From Saccharina japonica (taxonomy: Eukaryota; Sar; Phaeophyceae; Laminariales; Laminariaceae), in contig MEHQ01004074.1 in assembly GCA_008828725.1 (NCBI GenBank), forward strand, positions 202,373-266,372: DNA of 64,000 nucleotides. Reading direction: 5' to 3'. Shown piece by piece: positions 33,501-44,200 of this stretch. The notes under the pieces are model-generated. The model saw only the letters and a list, made by a program, of their open reading frames with translations, ran no database searches and was not told the origin of the DNA. A program made the position numbers and the translations under genes. Numbering within the stretch: position 1 is the first letter of the stretch; each line of letters starts with the position of its first letter.

Positions 33501-35301
33501 GAAGCATCATCGCTGACTTCGCCAGCTGGGACACGGTGGGAAACGCGTGGTTCGCCCGGTTGGCAGTCGAAGCCCTCATCGACATCGCCTTCCGGCACGG
33601 TGACAAGGCCGGCCAGCCGCACGCCGCTCCCCCGCCCCCCCCCACCGCTACCGCCTCTGCCTCCGCCGTAAACGAAACGCCTCGGTCTTCGTCACCAGAG
33701 GAACTCCCGTACCCTGGGAACAGTGGCGGGAGAGGCGGAGGGGGTGACGCCGATGCCAAGAGGGACGACGAGGAGCGAGGAGTGGCGGAAGGGTTTTCGT
33801 CACTACCATTACCGCCTCCGCCCCTTCCTCCTGCGCTGGGGGAGGGAGAGGCGATTAAGCAGGCCGCGGTGGGGAGGCAAGAGAGTGAGGGGTTGGGAGA
33901 AGCGCGCATCTGTAACCATAATCTCTATGGGGCCAAACGGTGACCGCGGCGGGGGCGGGCGAATGTGCCGGGGAAGGGCGGTGAGTGGGGGAGGAGAAGC
34001 TGCCTGCGGCGCGCGCGGGGGAGGCGTATGGGGGAGGGGAGATGAGGAAGTGGATGTTTGACTTCAAGGCGAAGAAGGCGCGGGCGCGGCGGGGGCCTTT
34101 GAACGTGACGGTGTTTGTGTCCGACTTTCACGCGGAGAGGATGGACGCCGTTTTTCAGTGGGTGTTCGGCTTGGAGCCGTCCCTCCTGGAGGGCAAGGTT
34201 ACCGTCACGGTGAGGGGGTGTTGCTGGCATGCGTGGGCGTGTGCGTGGAGGGTGGGCGCGCAAGGTTGGGAGTTGGTTTTGTTCGCGAGGTTGCTGGTAC
34301 GTGGGCGGTGGTGGTGTTGGTGGTGCTGGCGATGCTTTTGTTGGTGGTGGTGTTGGTGTTGGTGGTTTCGGCGGTGGTGTTGGTGCGGGAGTTGTGATGA
34401 TGTTTTTGTTGTTGGTGGTGATGGTGTTGTTTTTGGTGGTGGTGGTGGTGGTGGTGGTTGAGAAGTTGGTTTTGTTCGCGGGGGGTTTGGTGGTGCTGTT
34501 GGTGTGGGGGTTGTGGGGGTGGTGGTGGTGTTGTTCGTGGTGGTGGTGGTGGTGGTGGCGGTGGGGTTTGCGTCGTCGTCGTTGTCGCTGTGGGCATGCC
34601 TCGATTCTAACCCCGATTCAACTACGCCGTACCAAACTTAACCCCGACGTACGTACGCGTAATGTTTATGTTTTTGTAGTTTGAAGAACATTGTTCTCGC
34701 GTGTTTTGTCTGTTTCGCGGTCTGTGGCCACGGAACCTGTCTCTTGGAACAATAAGCAGTGCGTACGAACCCCTGGTGTGTGCTGAAGGTATTATACGGA
34801 TATATTGTAGAATACACACGTTATCCTTTTTCGCCACTGTAAAACATATTCAGCTCTATTAATAGTAGCAAGTGATTTTGTGTTTTTTACCCGAAACGTG
34901 GGGACAACAATGGTTTAAGGAATCCATGTAACGACAGCAACACGGAGAACAACAACACCAATCAACAACAACAACGACGACGACGACCACACCTCATGAA
35001 AATCACTTTTGCTGCATTTCGTTTTTTACATTTTGTAACCGTTTTTGTAACCGTCCGCCTCACTCAGACGGTGAGCATCGACACCCCGGTGGAAATGTGG
35101 GCCAGCGGGGCGGAGGACCGACAAGCGCGGCAGGCCCACGAGAGGAAGGCGGCAGATCAGGCACGCCTCCTCGCAAAAGAAATCAGCACAGTCAAGGAGT
35201 TCCAGGCGTTCCTGGTGCTTGGGGGACACCGGGGGTACTTCGACTTGACGCACGGGCGGTATCGGGCCAGCCCCGGGGGGGGGTGGGGGGGGGCGTCCTA
35301 G
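21526..35301 (+). CDS. DUF218 (YdcF/SanA-like) domain protein with N-terminal membrane anchor
   Basis: Nine exons can be chained with consistent phase: 21526-21649, 21749-21812, 22820-22893, 23800-23893, 24995-25065, 26002-26083, 33484-33939, 34047-34209 and 35068-35301 (453 residues). A hydrophobic stretch at about 9-29 followed by SRRKK suggests a single membrane anchor. The DUF218 pattern is visible: RVGKALQRY, FLALGAGS (about 137-144), VVFESTRIAEELARGGVPP, then SWDTVGNAWF and VTVFVSDFHAER (342-353). These resemble family blocks around the SEA..L...GVP, S.nT..Na and TS.fH..R motifs. Family members are often linked to envelope or vacuolar functions; the role here is unknown. A Pro/Ser/Gly-rich insert in exon 7 splits the domain. 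Exon 2 and the exon 7/8 intron (no pyrimidine tract) are the least certain parts. Intron 6 (7.4 kb) contains an LTR element. Confidence 0.68.
23190..23361. mobile_element. 172-bp MITE, Tc1/mariner-like, TA target site
   Basis: Terminal inverted repeats of about 27 bases start with CAGT: CAGTCAGGACACCTAATAAG at the left is mirrored by CTTATTAGGTGTCCTGTACT+G at the right, with a one-base difference. TA flanks both ends (23188-23189 and 23362-23363). There is no ORF. It lies in intron 3 of the DUF218 gene. Confidence 0.88.
23771..24150 (-). pseudogene. Degenerate coding-like segment, possibly a retroelement relic
   Basis: On the minus strand about 60 codons from 24120 to 23944 look protein-like (ELASSGEKSLGSDLENLRET ... 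WCKARNGLWRLGKIAHQ), then run into a stop unless the frame shifts. The W-ARNGLW-LGK pattern recalls charged C-terminal or linker segments of retrotransposon polyproteins, but I cannot name the family. It overlaps DUF218 exon 4 on the other strand. Confidence 0.3.
24600..24835 (-). repeat. PolyC-bounded fragments of modules A and B
   Basis: Inverted module B pieces (GACTACGGCCATGCACGACA, GGTGAAAACCCAACGCGCTC) are arranged twice, followed by a module A end (GACTAAGGCAAGCAATAAAT). C runs separate the pieces, as in other copies. Confidence 0.7.
28462..28544. mobile_element. Foldback MITE (85-bp family), copy 3
   Basis: TACCACTATGTACCGAAATATA at the left is mirrored by TATATTTCGGGACAGAGTGG at the right. 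The interior is GCAACGTTTGTATCG...AATGTGC. Confidence 0.78.
29060..29260 (+). repeat. PolyG-associated repeat, module B
   Basis: GGGGGGTGTACGAATGTCGT, then GCATGGCCGTAGTCGTATGA through GAAGGGTGAGCTCCACCCTG. It is nearly full length and close to the copy at 9195. Confidence 0.8.
29480..29688 (+). repeat. Left LTR (209 bp)
   Basis: TG...CA bounded and identical to 32843-33051 except for A versus G about 20 bases before the end. Confidence 0.92.
30865..31325 (+). repeat. Diverged tandem duplication inside the LTR element
   Basis: Segments of about 200-230 bp starting near 30890 and 31135 share TTTCAGTTC, CCCCTTCTGGTCCT, CAGAAAAACACTACAAGTTT and GACTGTTTGATTTGAACATG. They are clearly homologous but diverged, so the duplication is much older than the insertion. 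Confidence 0.75.
31600..32842. repeat. Nested inverted repeat inside the LTR element
   Basis: Outer arms 31600-31756 and 32686-32842 are 157 bp each and nearly identical in inverted orientation. Inner arms 31795-31938 and 31966-32098 are also inverted copies, more diverged, around a loop of about 28 bases. The right side carries about 590 bp of extra sequence between its inner and outer arms. The outer right arm ends exactly at the right LTR. Confidence 0.85.
32843..33051 (+). repeat. Right LTR (209 bp)
   Basis: Second LTR. It is preceded directly by the outer arm of an internal inverted repeat and followed by the GATGG target duplication. Confidence 0.92.
33140..33440 (-). repeat. Composite repeat: inverted module A + module B, polyC ends
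   Basis: Inverted module A (TCGAAAGGGATGCGTGCTTA ... CAAGAAACAAATGAGTAC) is followed by a full inverted module B (AAGTCCGCCTCACCAGCGGT ... GGCCATGCATGAAAATGAAG) and an 18-base C run. It ends about 45 bases before DUF218 exon 7. Confidence 0.8.
34290..34585 (+). repeat. GGT/GTT-rich low-complexity tract in DUF218 intron 8
   Basis: Nearly 300 bases of GGTGGTGTT-type sequence. Poly-Val/Gly and poly-His/Thr ORFs are artefacts. Confidence 0.85.
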
Positions 35302-35394
35302 TAGTAGCCCCTTCACTAAAATGCCGTATTTGAAAGGAGACCGATACATGTTTGGGCGCGTCAGGGTCTCTTTTCCAGGGCTCTTCACGAAACC

Positions 35395-35560
35395 CGCGGG
35401 TCGGGTTCAAGAAGTCTTCAAAATCTCACGGGTCGGGTCGGATTTTGGGCCGGGTCAGGTGGTTTTCAAAATGTCACGGGTCGGGCTAGGTCACTCTGAC
35501 CAGACCCGACCCCACCCCACCCGACCCGACCCGACCCGACCCGTGAGGTTTGATCTCACC
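35395..35560. repeat. GGGTCGGGT / ACCCGACCCG repeat
   Basis: CGGGTCGGG words on the plus strand at 35395-35490 are followed by their complement ACCCGACCCG at 35500-35540, so the block can fold on itself. A similar block is at 47015-47140. Confidence 0.8.
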
Positions 35561-36578
35561 CATGAACAGCCCAGCTCTTTTTCCCTTATTATATTGGTTT
35601 TATTGTGCGGGGCGGTTATTAGTTAGGGGTCAAACCGCCCGTGGTCTACTGGCCTATTTGGTCGTTATTACGCTGATTTTAGGGTATAGGGCGCAGTCAT
35701 AAAAAGGAGGTCAAAGCGCGGTCTCCTGGCTTATGTTCTCGTAATTATGCTGGTTTTAGTGTCGGGGGAGGTCGGTCAAGGCTGTCAAGGGTGTCAAACC
35801 GCCTGCGGTCTCTTCGAATGTCTGGTCGTTATTACCCCTTTCTCGACTGCAACATATGTCCAGCTCCAAAAAAAAACAGTTTTGTATTCTAAAATGTGGG
35901 TGCGATTCGAGAGGGGGGGGGGTGATGCCGCGGATGGATAGATGGATGGCGTTGCCTCTTTTTTGAGGGGTGTTCTCGCTTGTGACGCCAGGTTTTGATA
36001 CGGCAGCAGCTGCAACGAAAAGCAGCAGCAACGATAATATTAATCTCCACCACGCCACACACGCGGTTTACACTTTTATCGGCCTCTCGCCGATTGCATC
36101 AGAGCTCGTCGGCTAATGGGTTGGTGCTTGTTTTTTTTTATGCTTAACTTCTTTTTTTTTCAACTCTTTTAGTACTTGCAAAAACAAAACAAACCCGCAC
36201 TGCGAATGATGTGTAGTTGTTCAGGAGTCTGACCCCAAAACTTGCGTGCCGGATATTAATAGCTCGCTAGAGGTGTTAACGTTAACATCGTAATTGTTGC
36301 CACCCCCCCCCCCTTCTTCGCGGGAGTTGCCCCCGATGAAGGCGGTTTTGTGCAGTCATGGCGGTGGTATTTTCCCCCGCTCCTTAACCCTTTTATTACT
36401 GCTGCCAAAATGGTCCCAGTCTAGTGTCAAGTAAGTTGTCCAAAAAAACGTGGGTGGAGTTATCACAGGGTTATATTTTGCCGCCGGCCGGTTATAGACC
36501 AACTTTTTTTTGTTGTGGAAAGGTCACTGAAGATTGCATGTTTTGGGAAGTTGCCGATGGTGATGCATAGCCGATAGG

Positions 36579-36690
36579 GTGACGTACAGGTTGAGTTGTT
36601 GGAACGTGGCGTATGTACCTGGTGTGCGCTTTAACCTGTTTTCACTTCACGCGGTAATGCAGAAATGTCCCATCACGCTTAATGCCTTGG
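36579..36690 (+). pseudogene. Ty1/copia-like polyprotein fragment (protease-region relic)
   Basis: A short open stretch reads WNVAYVPGVRFNLFSLHAVM, close to the conserved NV.YVP....NLfS segment found downstream of the aspartic protease in Ty1/copia polyproteins. It is cut off at the border of the 240-bp hairpin. No other pol domain follows in this window. Confidence 0.6.
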
Positions 36691-37180
36691 AGACCATCTC
36701 CTTTTTCGACCTTATCATTAGCGTACGCGTCGCGGATGATCTCATCGATCTCGGAGCGAGGGATGGACGGGCGAGAGAGGATTGACTTGCTTGGGATTGT
36801 GTAAAGTTAGGAAAGATTGTTGACGATGTGCCTATTTACTTCCTCAGCAACCTTGACATAATCTAGCATGGCCAACTGGTCCGCCGCCTGGTCTACCCTG
36901 CCGAGAAACAACAGGGGGTCTTCACCCTCTACCATTCGGATGAAGACCCCCTGTTGTTTCTCGGCAGGGTAGACCAGGCGGCGGACCAGTTGGCCATGCT
37001 AGACTGTGTCAAGAGTGTTGAGGAAGTAAATCGGCACATCGTTAACAACCTTTCCTCACTTTACACAATCCAAAGCAAAGTCAATCCTCTCTCGCCCGTC
37101 CATTCCTCGCTCCGAGATCGATGAGATCACCCGCGACGCGTACGCTAATGACAAGGTCGAAAAGGAGATGGTCTCCAAGG
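36685..37180. repeat. 240-bp hairpin made from two inverted copia gag fragments
   Basis: Left arm 36685-36924 and right arm 36941-37180 are inverted copies of equal length, over 90% identical by eye, separated by 16 bases. On the right arm the plus strand reads FLGRVDQAADQLAMLDCVKS, then VEEVNRHIVNNLSSLYTIQSK, resembling the gag helical region of copia elements (V..HI..NL...Y pattern). A frameshift or stop follows. Coding potential is broken in both arms. Confidence 0.85.
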
Positions 37181-37424
37181 TAACACAGGGTATTGACGTT
37201 GTCGAGACCGCTGGGGTCGGTGGTGGCGACGGGGGGGTGCTCGGGGTTGTGGGTAGTTTCCCCTCGGTACTCGTCGCTTAATAGAGTGAGCTTTGCGCGC
37301 CGGATGATGGCGATCCCGCGCCAGCGGAGGTTGTACGATGCCCATATAGAGTGTTGGCATTGGGGTTGCCGTTATCGAGAAGGGTGCTGTCCACGGTGAC
37401 AGGACAGGAAGGGGGGGGTGTGCT

Positions 37425-37620
37425 CATTAGCCGCATATCGTGCATGGCCGTAGTCGTATGACCATAGACCCTCGTATCGCTACAACGCCGGGCACGGAGG
37501 ACGTCGGGTTTTCACCGACCAGGCAGATCTTTGCTTGCACCAAGCGCGAAGCGTCGTGAGTTGTTGGGCGAGTGAGCTGCATCCTACGTAGTAAAAACCG
37601 ATTGTAAGGCGGATTTTCTT
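37425..37620 (+). repeat. PolyG-associated repeat, module B
   Basis: GGGGGGTGTGCTCATTAGCC then CGTGCATGGCCGTAGTCG through AAACCGATTGTAAGGCGGAT. It is diverged from the copy at 9195 and begins with a G run. Confidence 0.78.
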
Positions 37621-38004
37621 GCGTTAGGCGGTGGGAGGAGGGGGAGGTTTGTAAGTATTCTTCTCTCGGTATTCGGCACTTGGAGTGGATTAATTTGCGC
37701 GATGCGTGATGGTGATCCCGCGCCAGTAGGGGGTCAGGGTTGGCGATGCTTTGCTTGGGCTCCGCATGAAGCCGTTGCCATGCGACAGCAAGACCGTGGT
37801 ACAATGCAAGTCAATTGGTGAAAGCGACAATGCTGTTTTATTAAACAAAAAAAAGTGTCCATTTAAACACAATAATCACATACCGGTACACATGATGAGC
37901 TGTGAATTCGACCAACAACCACTGGTGGTGTGCAAAGGATTGCCACGGCTACTGCGAGCAGCAGTATCAAACGTACTCTGCCAGCACCACTAAAGTTAGT
38001 TGTG

Positions 38005-38480
38005 TACCACACTGACTCCTGCGACGCATGCTACGGCAAAGAGAGGTGCACCATGCTTTTTTCTGAGGCAGGTGGTCACTCGAGGAGCTCTACACCTGAC
38101 CCGAAAACTATTTTTTTCGGGGGGAAACAAAAGTGCTACCCGATAAACAATCCAGCGGCCTTACGTATAAAACGAAAAAATAGGTAAACACAAGACCGAT
38201 TTTTGCGACGATATTGGGTTAAGGAGCCCCGTCATTCCGGGAAAAAAACAGCAAAATTTACTACCTCCATCGACGCATGCTACGATAGAGGTGCACCATG
38301 TTTTTTCTGAGCTCCTCACTTAAGGAGCGTCACACCCCACCAAAAAAAATGATTTTGGAGGAAAATAAAAGTGCTGCCGGATGAGAAATCTCATGACCGA
38401 AGTATATTCTGAAACATATTTCGTCGCAAAAATGAAAGTCAGACGGATTTGAGCTAAGGAGTCCGATCGTTCAGAAAACG
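38005..38480 (+). repeat. Tandem duplication, about 245-bp unit
   Basis: CGACGCATGCTACG-...-AGAGGTGCACCATG occurs at about 38021 and 38271. Each copy continues through TTTTTTCTGAG, TCACACCC and AAAAGTGCT. Relatives lie at 58500-58860, partly inverted. Confidence 0.72.
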
Positions 38481-38604
38481 ATTCCGCCAAAAAGTGCTAC
38501 CTCTACCGTAGCACGCGTCCATCGTAGCACGCGTCCTGCCGCAACGGCCTTTGCTGTGAAGTTCTTTTGGGCCTACGTAAAAAGGCGCAATTCGCCCCAG
38601 TATC

Positions 38605-38690
38605 GCGCAGTAGGCTACTGTAGGCTACTGGGGGCCCGCAGTAGGCTACTGAAGGCTACTGGGGCCCCGCAGTAGGCTACTGGGGGCTTG
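38605..38690 (+). repeat. Short tandem repeat of GCAGTAGGCTACTG
   Basis: Five CAGTAGGCTACTG-type units. Each is a near-perfect palindrome (CAGTAG-CTACTG). Confidence 0.8.
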
Positions 38691-39289
38691 CTTTACGACT
38701 GCTACTACTGTGACGGCCTTTTCGGTTTTGATATTGGACCAACAAAGGCGCAACACGCGCGAGGACCTCTCAGCACTACTACCCCCATGCGTAAAAATAT
38801 TGCTGCTGGGACGAGAGCTTTGGCTACCTAGTTGTCAGGTCTACGTCAAACGTACAAGCCTGCCAGTAGGTCTGCCAGTAGGTCTTGACCCGCGTAACCG
38901 GACCCTTGCCTGCGGTATTTCGCCCAGCGAACAGACGGGCAAACACAGACAATGTTTAGGACGCTTGCTACGATAATATGTAGAGGGGTACGACTAGCAT
39001 TTTCTTGCCGAAATAGTTATGGTGGCTGCCGGGGGCGGGGGCTCCTTGACCCTCTTGGAACTTCAGAGATGAAAAACAAAATGACAATTACATACAGCAA
39101 CAACGGCCACTGCATGATGATTGGGTGATGATGCAAGTCGGAATTCACCGGTTACTGGGATACTGCTGAGACACGTACAACCTCGTCTTACCTCGGGTAT
39201 GTACGCGTACATGCTGCTTACCCACTACAAACTACTAGATGGAAGGAGAGACCTACAGCACGGGCGCGACGTGGTTTTACCCGCACTGC

Positions 39290-39430
39290 TGCCATAGGCG
39301 CCCACGCCGCTCGTAGACGGTTGACACCACCAGAGCAATATCATTGTTCTGGTCGCTATCCCTTATATCACGTACATCCCTCATATTCCTTAAAAGAGTC
39401 CCGTCCCAAAGGAACTGCACCCAACAATAA
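39290..39430 (+). repeat. Dispersed repeat shared with 42475-42565
   Basis: GCGCCCACGCCGCTCGTAGA through TTGTTCTGGTCGCTATCCCTT and GTCCCAAAGG matches 42480-42562. An inverted relative is at about 57590-57700. No gene is visible from 38.7 to 40.2 kb. Confidence 0.65.
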
Positions 39431-40194
39431 GGAATGCCCTACGGTATATATAGTTGGGACACGATTTGTGTTCGATGCGAGTCGACGAGGGGAAAACGCG
39501 GCCAAAAAGTCTTCTCGCGATAAAATTGCAAGGCACGGGCCGTATAGTGGGGCGGAGGAGGGAGAAGCGCCTTACTTTGTGACCCCGGGTATTAGTAATG
39601 CAGAATATACGGTTCCCAGCCGGTAACATGAGCTGCAGACTTTACAGATGTCAGGAACATGTCTGCCCTGAATGATCTAGATCATCAAGCGGGAATAGAT
39701 TATCTGTACGAGGTGTGAAAATGTTAATGTTCGTTGTTCAGGTCGCTACGAGCAACTCTCGTGAAAAGTAGTGTAACTACTGTAATTCCATCCACCCACA
39801 ATTATGGCGCGTACCCTCCTAAGAGACGTAGACTCAACCCGTACAACCGAGCAGCAGGCCAACAAATAAACCGCGCAAAAAGGCGCCAATACCTTTTACC
39901 AGGTAGGTCTGTACCAATACCGACCGCCAAAACACGCGACCGACGACAAAAACGCACAACCGACAGTGCGTCAACAACGATGCTCAACTTTCACTCATGA
40001 CCATATTTATACAATGCAATCACGACAAAACGGCTCCTCTCCGGGCAACTTCTCGCTTTGCCAAACGCTACGATGCCATCCCATACGCTGCGCGACGCAC
40101 AGAGAACACTTCAACAGTGTTTGCTATTAATAGGGTATACCGGTATACTCTGGGGTACCTTGATACCAAAACTGTTTATGTTGGTCATAACCCT

Positions 40195-40430
40195 GTGATT
40201 ACCCGGGTACATCCACAGTATATGCACTATTGTCATGACAGTATCCGTGTAGATACCCGGGTACATCTAGAGTATTTACCCTAGTGTTATACCCGTGTAG
40301 ATACCCGGGTACATCCAGAGTATATACCCTACTGCCATACCCGTGTAAACACTCGCGTACATCCAGAGCATAAACTCTACAGCCATACCCGTGTAAATAT
40401 CCGGGTACATCCAGAGTATATATATACCCC
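40195..40430 (+). repeat. Tandem repeat, about 58-bp unit (ACCCGGGTACATCCAGAGTA)
   Basis: Four to five units of ACCCGGGTACATCCAGAGTATA plus CCCTACTGCCATACCCGTGT. Confidence 0.85.
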
Positions 40431-40485
40431 ACTAAAAACACCTTTGGAAGATTTGTACAACGCACACACGACACAACACAGCTAC

Positions 40486-40842
40486 TTATTCACGCGGGGG
40501 TCCCTCGCTGCCAAGCACAAAAACACGCCTATCATCCAGCGGCCTCGCCACCATCCCCTTCTCCCCCGTGATGCCCACCCTGCCCAGCGCAACGGGCGCC
40601 TCCGCCCTCATCATTACCGCCGCCGTCAAGCTAGCAACCCTTGGAACAGCCGTACCGAGCAGGTTCTCAAGCTCCACGTGCTGCTGCCCCGCCACGACGT
40701 GCTGCTCGGCGACGCAGAGACAGGCAGGCGAAAAGGGGCATGTGCCCAACAACGTACACACGACACCAACACGGATGCCCTCCGAGCAGGGGGCGTCCCC
40801 TCGCTGCCAAAACGCCAAAACGCAGCGATATGGGTGCGGCAC
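40486..40842 (-). CDS. Hypothetical minus-strand ORF, possibly a terminal exon
   Basis: An uninterrupted frame of about 118 codons. Its middle (HVELENLLGTAVPRVASLTA, then AVMMRAEAPVALGRVGI) looks protein-like and loosely recalls the alpha/beta core of Alba-type nucleic-acid-binding proteins. I see no in-frame ATG at a sensible place, and the upstream part is made of the tandem repeat at 40740-41290. It is either a last exon whose upstream exons are missing or a repeat-derived chance ORF. Confidence 0.22.
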   Translation of the reverse strand: MPHPYRCVLAFWQRGDAPCSEGIRVGVVCTLLGTCPFSPACLCVAEQHVVAGQQHVELENLLGTAVPRVASLTAAVMMRAEAPVALGRVGITGEKGMVARPLDDRRVFVLGSEGPPRE

Positions 40843-40848
40843 GGTACC

Positions 40849-40935
40849 CTAGGCGACGCACAAGAAAAGACGCGGCGGTGGCAGCGCGCTCCAACCCCTT
40901 CGTCAGATGGAACAACCACGCTTTCAACGATACGC
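40849..40935 (-). pseudogene. Partial copy of the ATG6 terminal exon (exon echo)
   Basis: The minus strand reads KAWLFHLTKGLERAATAAS, matching KAWLCQLVKNLEWAVTAAS at the C-terminus of ATG6 (41290-41372). The stop region is altered. The copy lies about 440 bases downstream of the real exon and is diverged at roughly one residue in three. Confidence 0.75.
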
Positions 40936-41285
40936 TAGGCAACGCAGCGATGAGCGCGGAGATGGCACTTATATACAACCTACACACGATACAACACGGT
41001 TGCTCTCCGGCCGGGCATCCCCTCGCTGCCAAAACGCCAAAATTGCGGTGATACGATACGGTACGCTAGCTAGGCGACGCAGATACGAGGTACGCTAGGC
41101 AGCGCAGAGATCATGTACACCCAAGGTACACAAGACATAATACGGATGCCCTGCGAGGAGGAGCGGGCACCCCCTCCCTGCCAAATACGCCAAATACGCA
41201 GCGATACGGTATATATCGTACACGCTAGCGATACATGCACGATACGGTATATACCGTGCACGCTAGCGATACATGCATAACATAG

Positions 41286-44200
41286 CTACGCGACGCATAG
41301 AGAGGACGCCGCCGTGACAGCCCACTCCAGGTTCTTCACCAGCTGGCACAGCCACGCCTTCCACGATGCCTGGCTCTTCAGCGAGGATATCGCCACCCCG
41401 CCCACGGCATCCTCCGTCTGCTTGTAAGGCATGCCCACGTCTGACCAGGCAACGCAAGCCGCCCCCGCCGAAATCTCCCCTTCCAGCCGCCGCTCCAGCA
41501 CCCGCCTCTCGACGCACGCGATCGCCTCGGTCGAGCACGCCAGGAACGCCCCCACGGCTGCGAGGAGGCGCGGCTTGTCGCTCCCCCTCCCCCCGCTGCC
41601 GCTGGAGAAGAGATCGTGCGAGAAGGCGACGGGCGCGCTGTCCGGTCTTCTGCGGTCGGGTGATTGGGCTCCGCGAGCGAGCTATGTGCGGATGATAATG
41701 ATGATGATAATGATGGTGGTGGTGGTGGTGGTGGTGATGATGACGACGACGACGATGATGATGATAACGATAATGATGATGACGATGATATTGATGATGA
41801 TGACGGTGATGGTGGTGGTGATGATGATGATAATTATGATGATGATGACGACGATGATGATGATGATGATGATGATGATGACGACGACGATGATGATGAT
41901 GATAACGATGATGATGATGATGACGGTGATGGTGGTGGTGATGATGATGATGATGATGATGATGACGGTGATGGTGGTGGTGATGATGATGATGATGATG
42001 ATGATGACGATGATGAGGAGGAGGAGGAAAAGGAGGATGGTGATGATGAAGATTATGATGATGCGCACGGCAGGGGCGAGGTTTAGGAGAGGAAGTGAAA
42101 TTGTGTCGTTAGCGTTGTCGCTTAGCGTTAGCGTTAGCGTTGTCGCTTAGCGTTAGCGTTAGCGTTGTCGCTTAGCGTTAGCGTTAGCGTTGTCGCTTAG
42201 CGTTAGCGTTAGCGTTGTCGCTTAGCGTTAGCGTTAGCGGTAGTGTGAGGTTTACCGGTATCTTGGTATGTTGTTCCAACGGGAGCGAAGCGTTAAATTT
42301 AAACACGAAACGTATTTCATATGTGGAAGTGTGGTGAGCTTAGCCCTCTTGGGAGGGAAAATTGACGATAACAGCTATAAGGGCCACTGCAGGATTGGGG
42401 GGTGATACCAATTAGTGTCCGAGTTGCGACGCGAATATTCGTACGGCTCGGGCATAACATGGTCCTTCCCGTACTGTTGGGCGCTCACGCTGCTCGTAGA
42501 CGGTTGATGATACCAAAGTTATCGTTTTGGTCGCTATCCCTTAAAAGCGGTCCCAAAGGGGTTAAGCATTATTGTTACCAATCCGTCAGATGACTTCATA
42601 AAACAAAAAAAACGTTTGCGTTAGAGCTGGCGCTAGCGTGATTTGCAATCGTTAGCGTTTGTTTTGGCGTTCGAGTTGGCGTTTGGCATTAGTATTTAGC
42701 GTGAATATTAGTGCTTAGCGTTATCACCAGTGCAAGCAGAATCGATAACCTTAGCGTAAGCGTTAGAACGAAAACGTTAGCTTTAGCGCTTATAGTTGGC
42801 GATAGCCTTAGCCTCAAGCCACTCGGCGCAGCGGTTGGTGCTCCAGGCAGGGAAAGGGAGACACACGTGTGACCCCCGCTAAGCTACGTTGCGCTGCATG
42901 CTACACCGTTCTTAAAGAGGACGCTACTGTAGATTATACCGTCAATACTACGGTACACCTCTATCAGGTATAAAGCTAGACAAGCTCAAATGTTTAAGCT
43001 CCTGCGAGCATGGCGGCATTCTCCCTACACCACCACTCTTGTAAGAGCACGTCTGCCGGCCAACTTCTGCTTTTAATGGTATGGTCCGTACCTCGATAAT
43101 CCTGGAAGCACAGTTCAACGGCACCAGGCGAAACCGTCGCGAATGAAAATCGACCGCGTTGGAGACGCAGCGAACCAGAAGGACAGCCTGCATCCAAAAA
43201 TACCGAGGCAGACGAGGAACGGAAGCAAGAAGCGGGTGAGGGAGGTGATAGTACGAGACGGGGAGATTATAAGAAGCGCTGTAACCGTAGATCCGCGCCA
43301 AGCTACGTCACGTAAAAAAGAGGCACCAGTCACATGATAAACGACGCATAACATCAGCCGCCGGCACAAATTATGTAGAAGTAACAAAACGCTGCTCTAA
43401 TTTCAAGTAGTTTCTCCCACAAAACGGAGTTGCACGCCCAAAGGAATGAAACCGCGAACCCTGGAAGGCCTGGGGCAACGGCTCGGGGCAACGGCTCGGG
43501 GCAGCGAATGTTTCGGAGACAAAACGCTTGGAATCAGGAAGAGCAAAACAAATTGCAGCAGTGAAAGGGAAAGGGTTAATAAAACCCTCAAGGCGGGCTT
43601 GACGGAAACAAAAGACGAAACCCGCTCGTTGACCGTACGCGAGGGAATCGATTTGATACTCTTTACGCCAGGCATGGACGCTTAAAACATTGCACGGAGG
43701 GGGAGGTAGGTGAGGGGGGGGGCGAGGGGGGGCGTACTGATTTGTTGCTTGCCTTAGTCATTGGACCATTGACCACGCATCCTTTCCGAGACGGGGCACC
43801 GTTCCTACTCCAACTAGAGACACCTCCAACACTTGGGCGCTCAAAACATAGTTTGTTGTGCTAATCTTATCCCCTTTCTGTTTCGCCCTCTGTAACCACC
43901 ATCTATCTCCTAGGGTAGGAGGCAGGTGGGGATGTAGGTGGGGGGGGGCGGGAAACGGGGCGTGTTTGGTGGCTTACCTCCCCCCAAGCGGCGTTGATCT
44001 CGTTCCACTGCAGGTGTCGTTTGTCGTCGGGAGATTTTCCGAGCCGGTAACCGTTTATCGATGGGAAGCCGTCCATGTGTCGAATGGAGAAGAGGTCGCT
44101 CAGGGCAGATCGCTCTGACAAGTGCGCCGCTTTTTCGGCCACCTATGAAGATATTATTAATAGGTGCATGGCGTCGGGCATATCTTCAAGTTACAGCCAC

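Larger units (their letters stand above)
40440..41285. repeat. 3'-flank tandem repeat array of ATG6 containing terminal-exon fragments
   Basis: Units carrying ACACACGACACAACAC-like and CCCTCGCTGCCAAAACGCCAAAA words plus CTAGGCGACGCA recur at about 40455-40540, 40745-40865, 40980-41085 and 41120-41290. They are interleaved with a partial copy of the last ATG6 exon. Confidence 0.7.

Noticed and set aside
41431..42150. 239-codon Met/Val/Thr-rich ORF and overlapping poly-Asp ORF
   Set aside because: They are produced by the GAT microsatellite and antisense to ATG6 exon 4.
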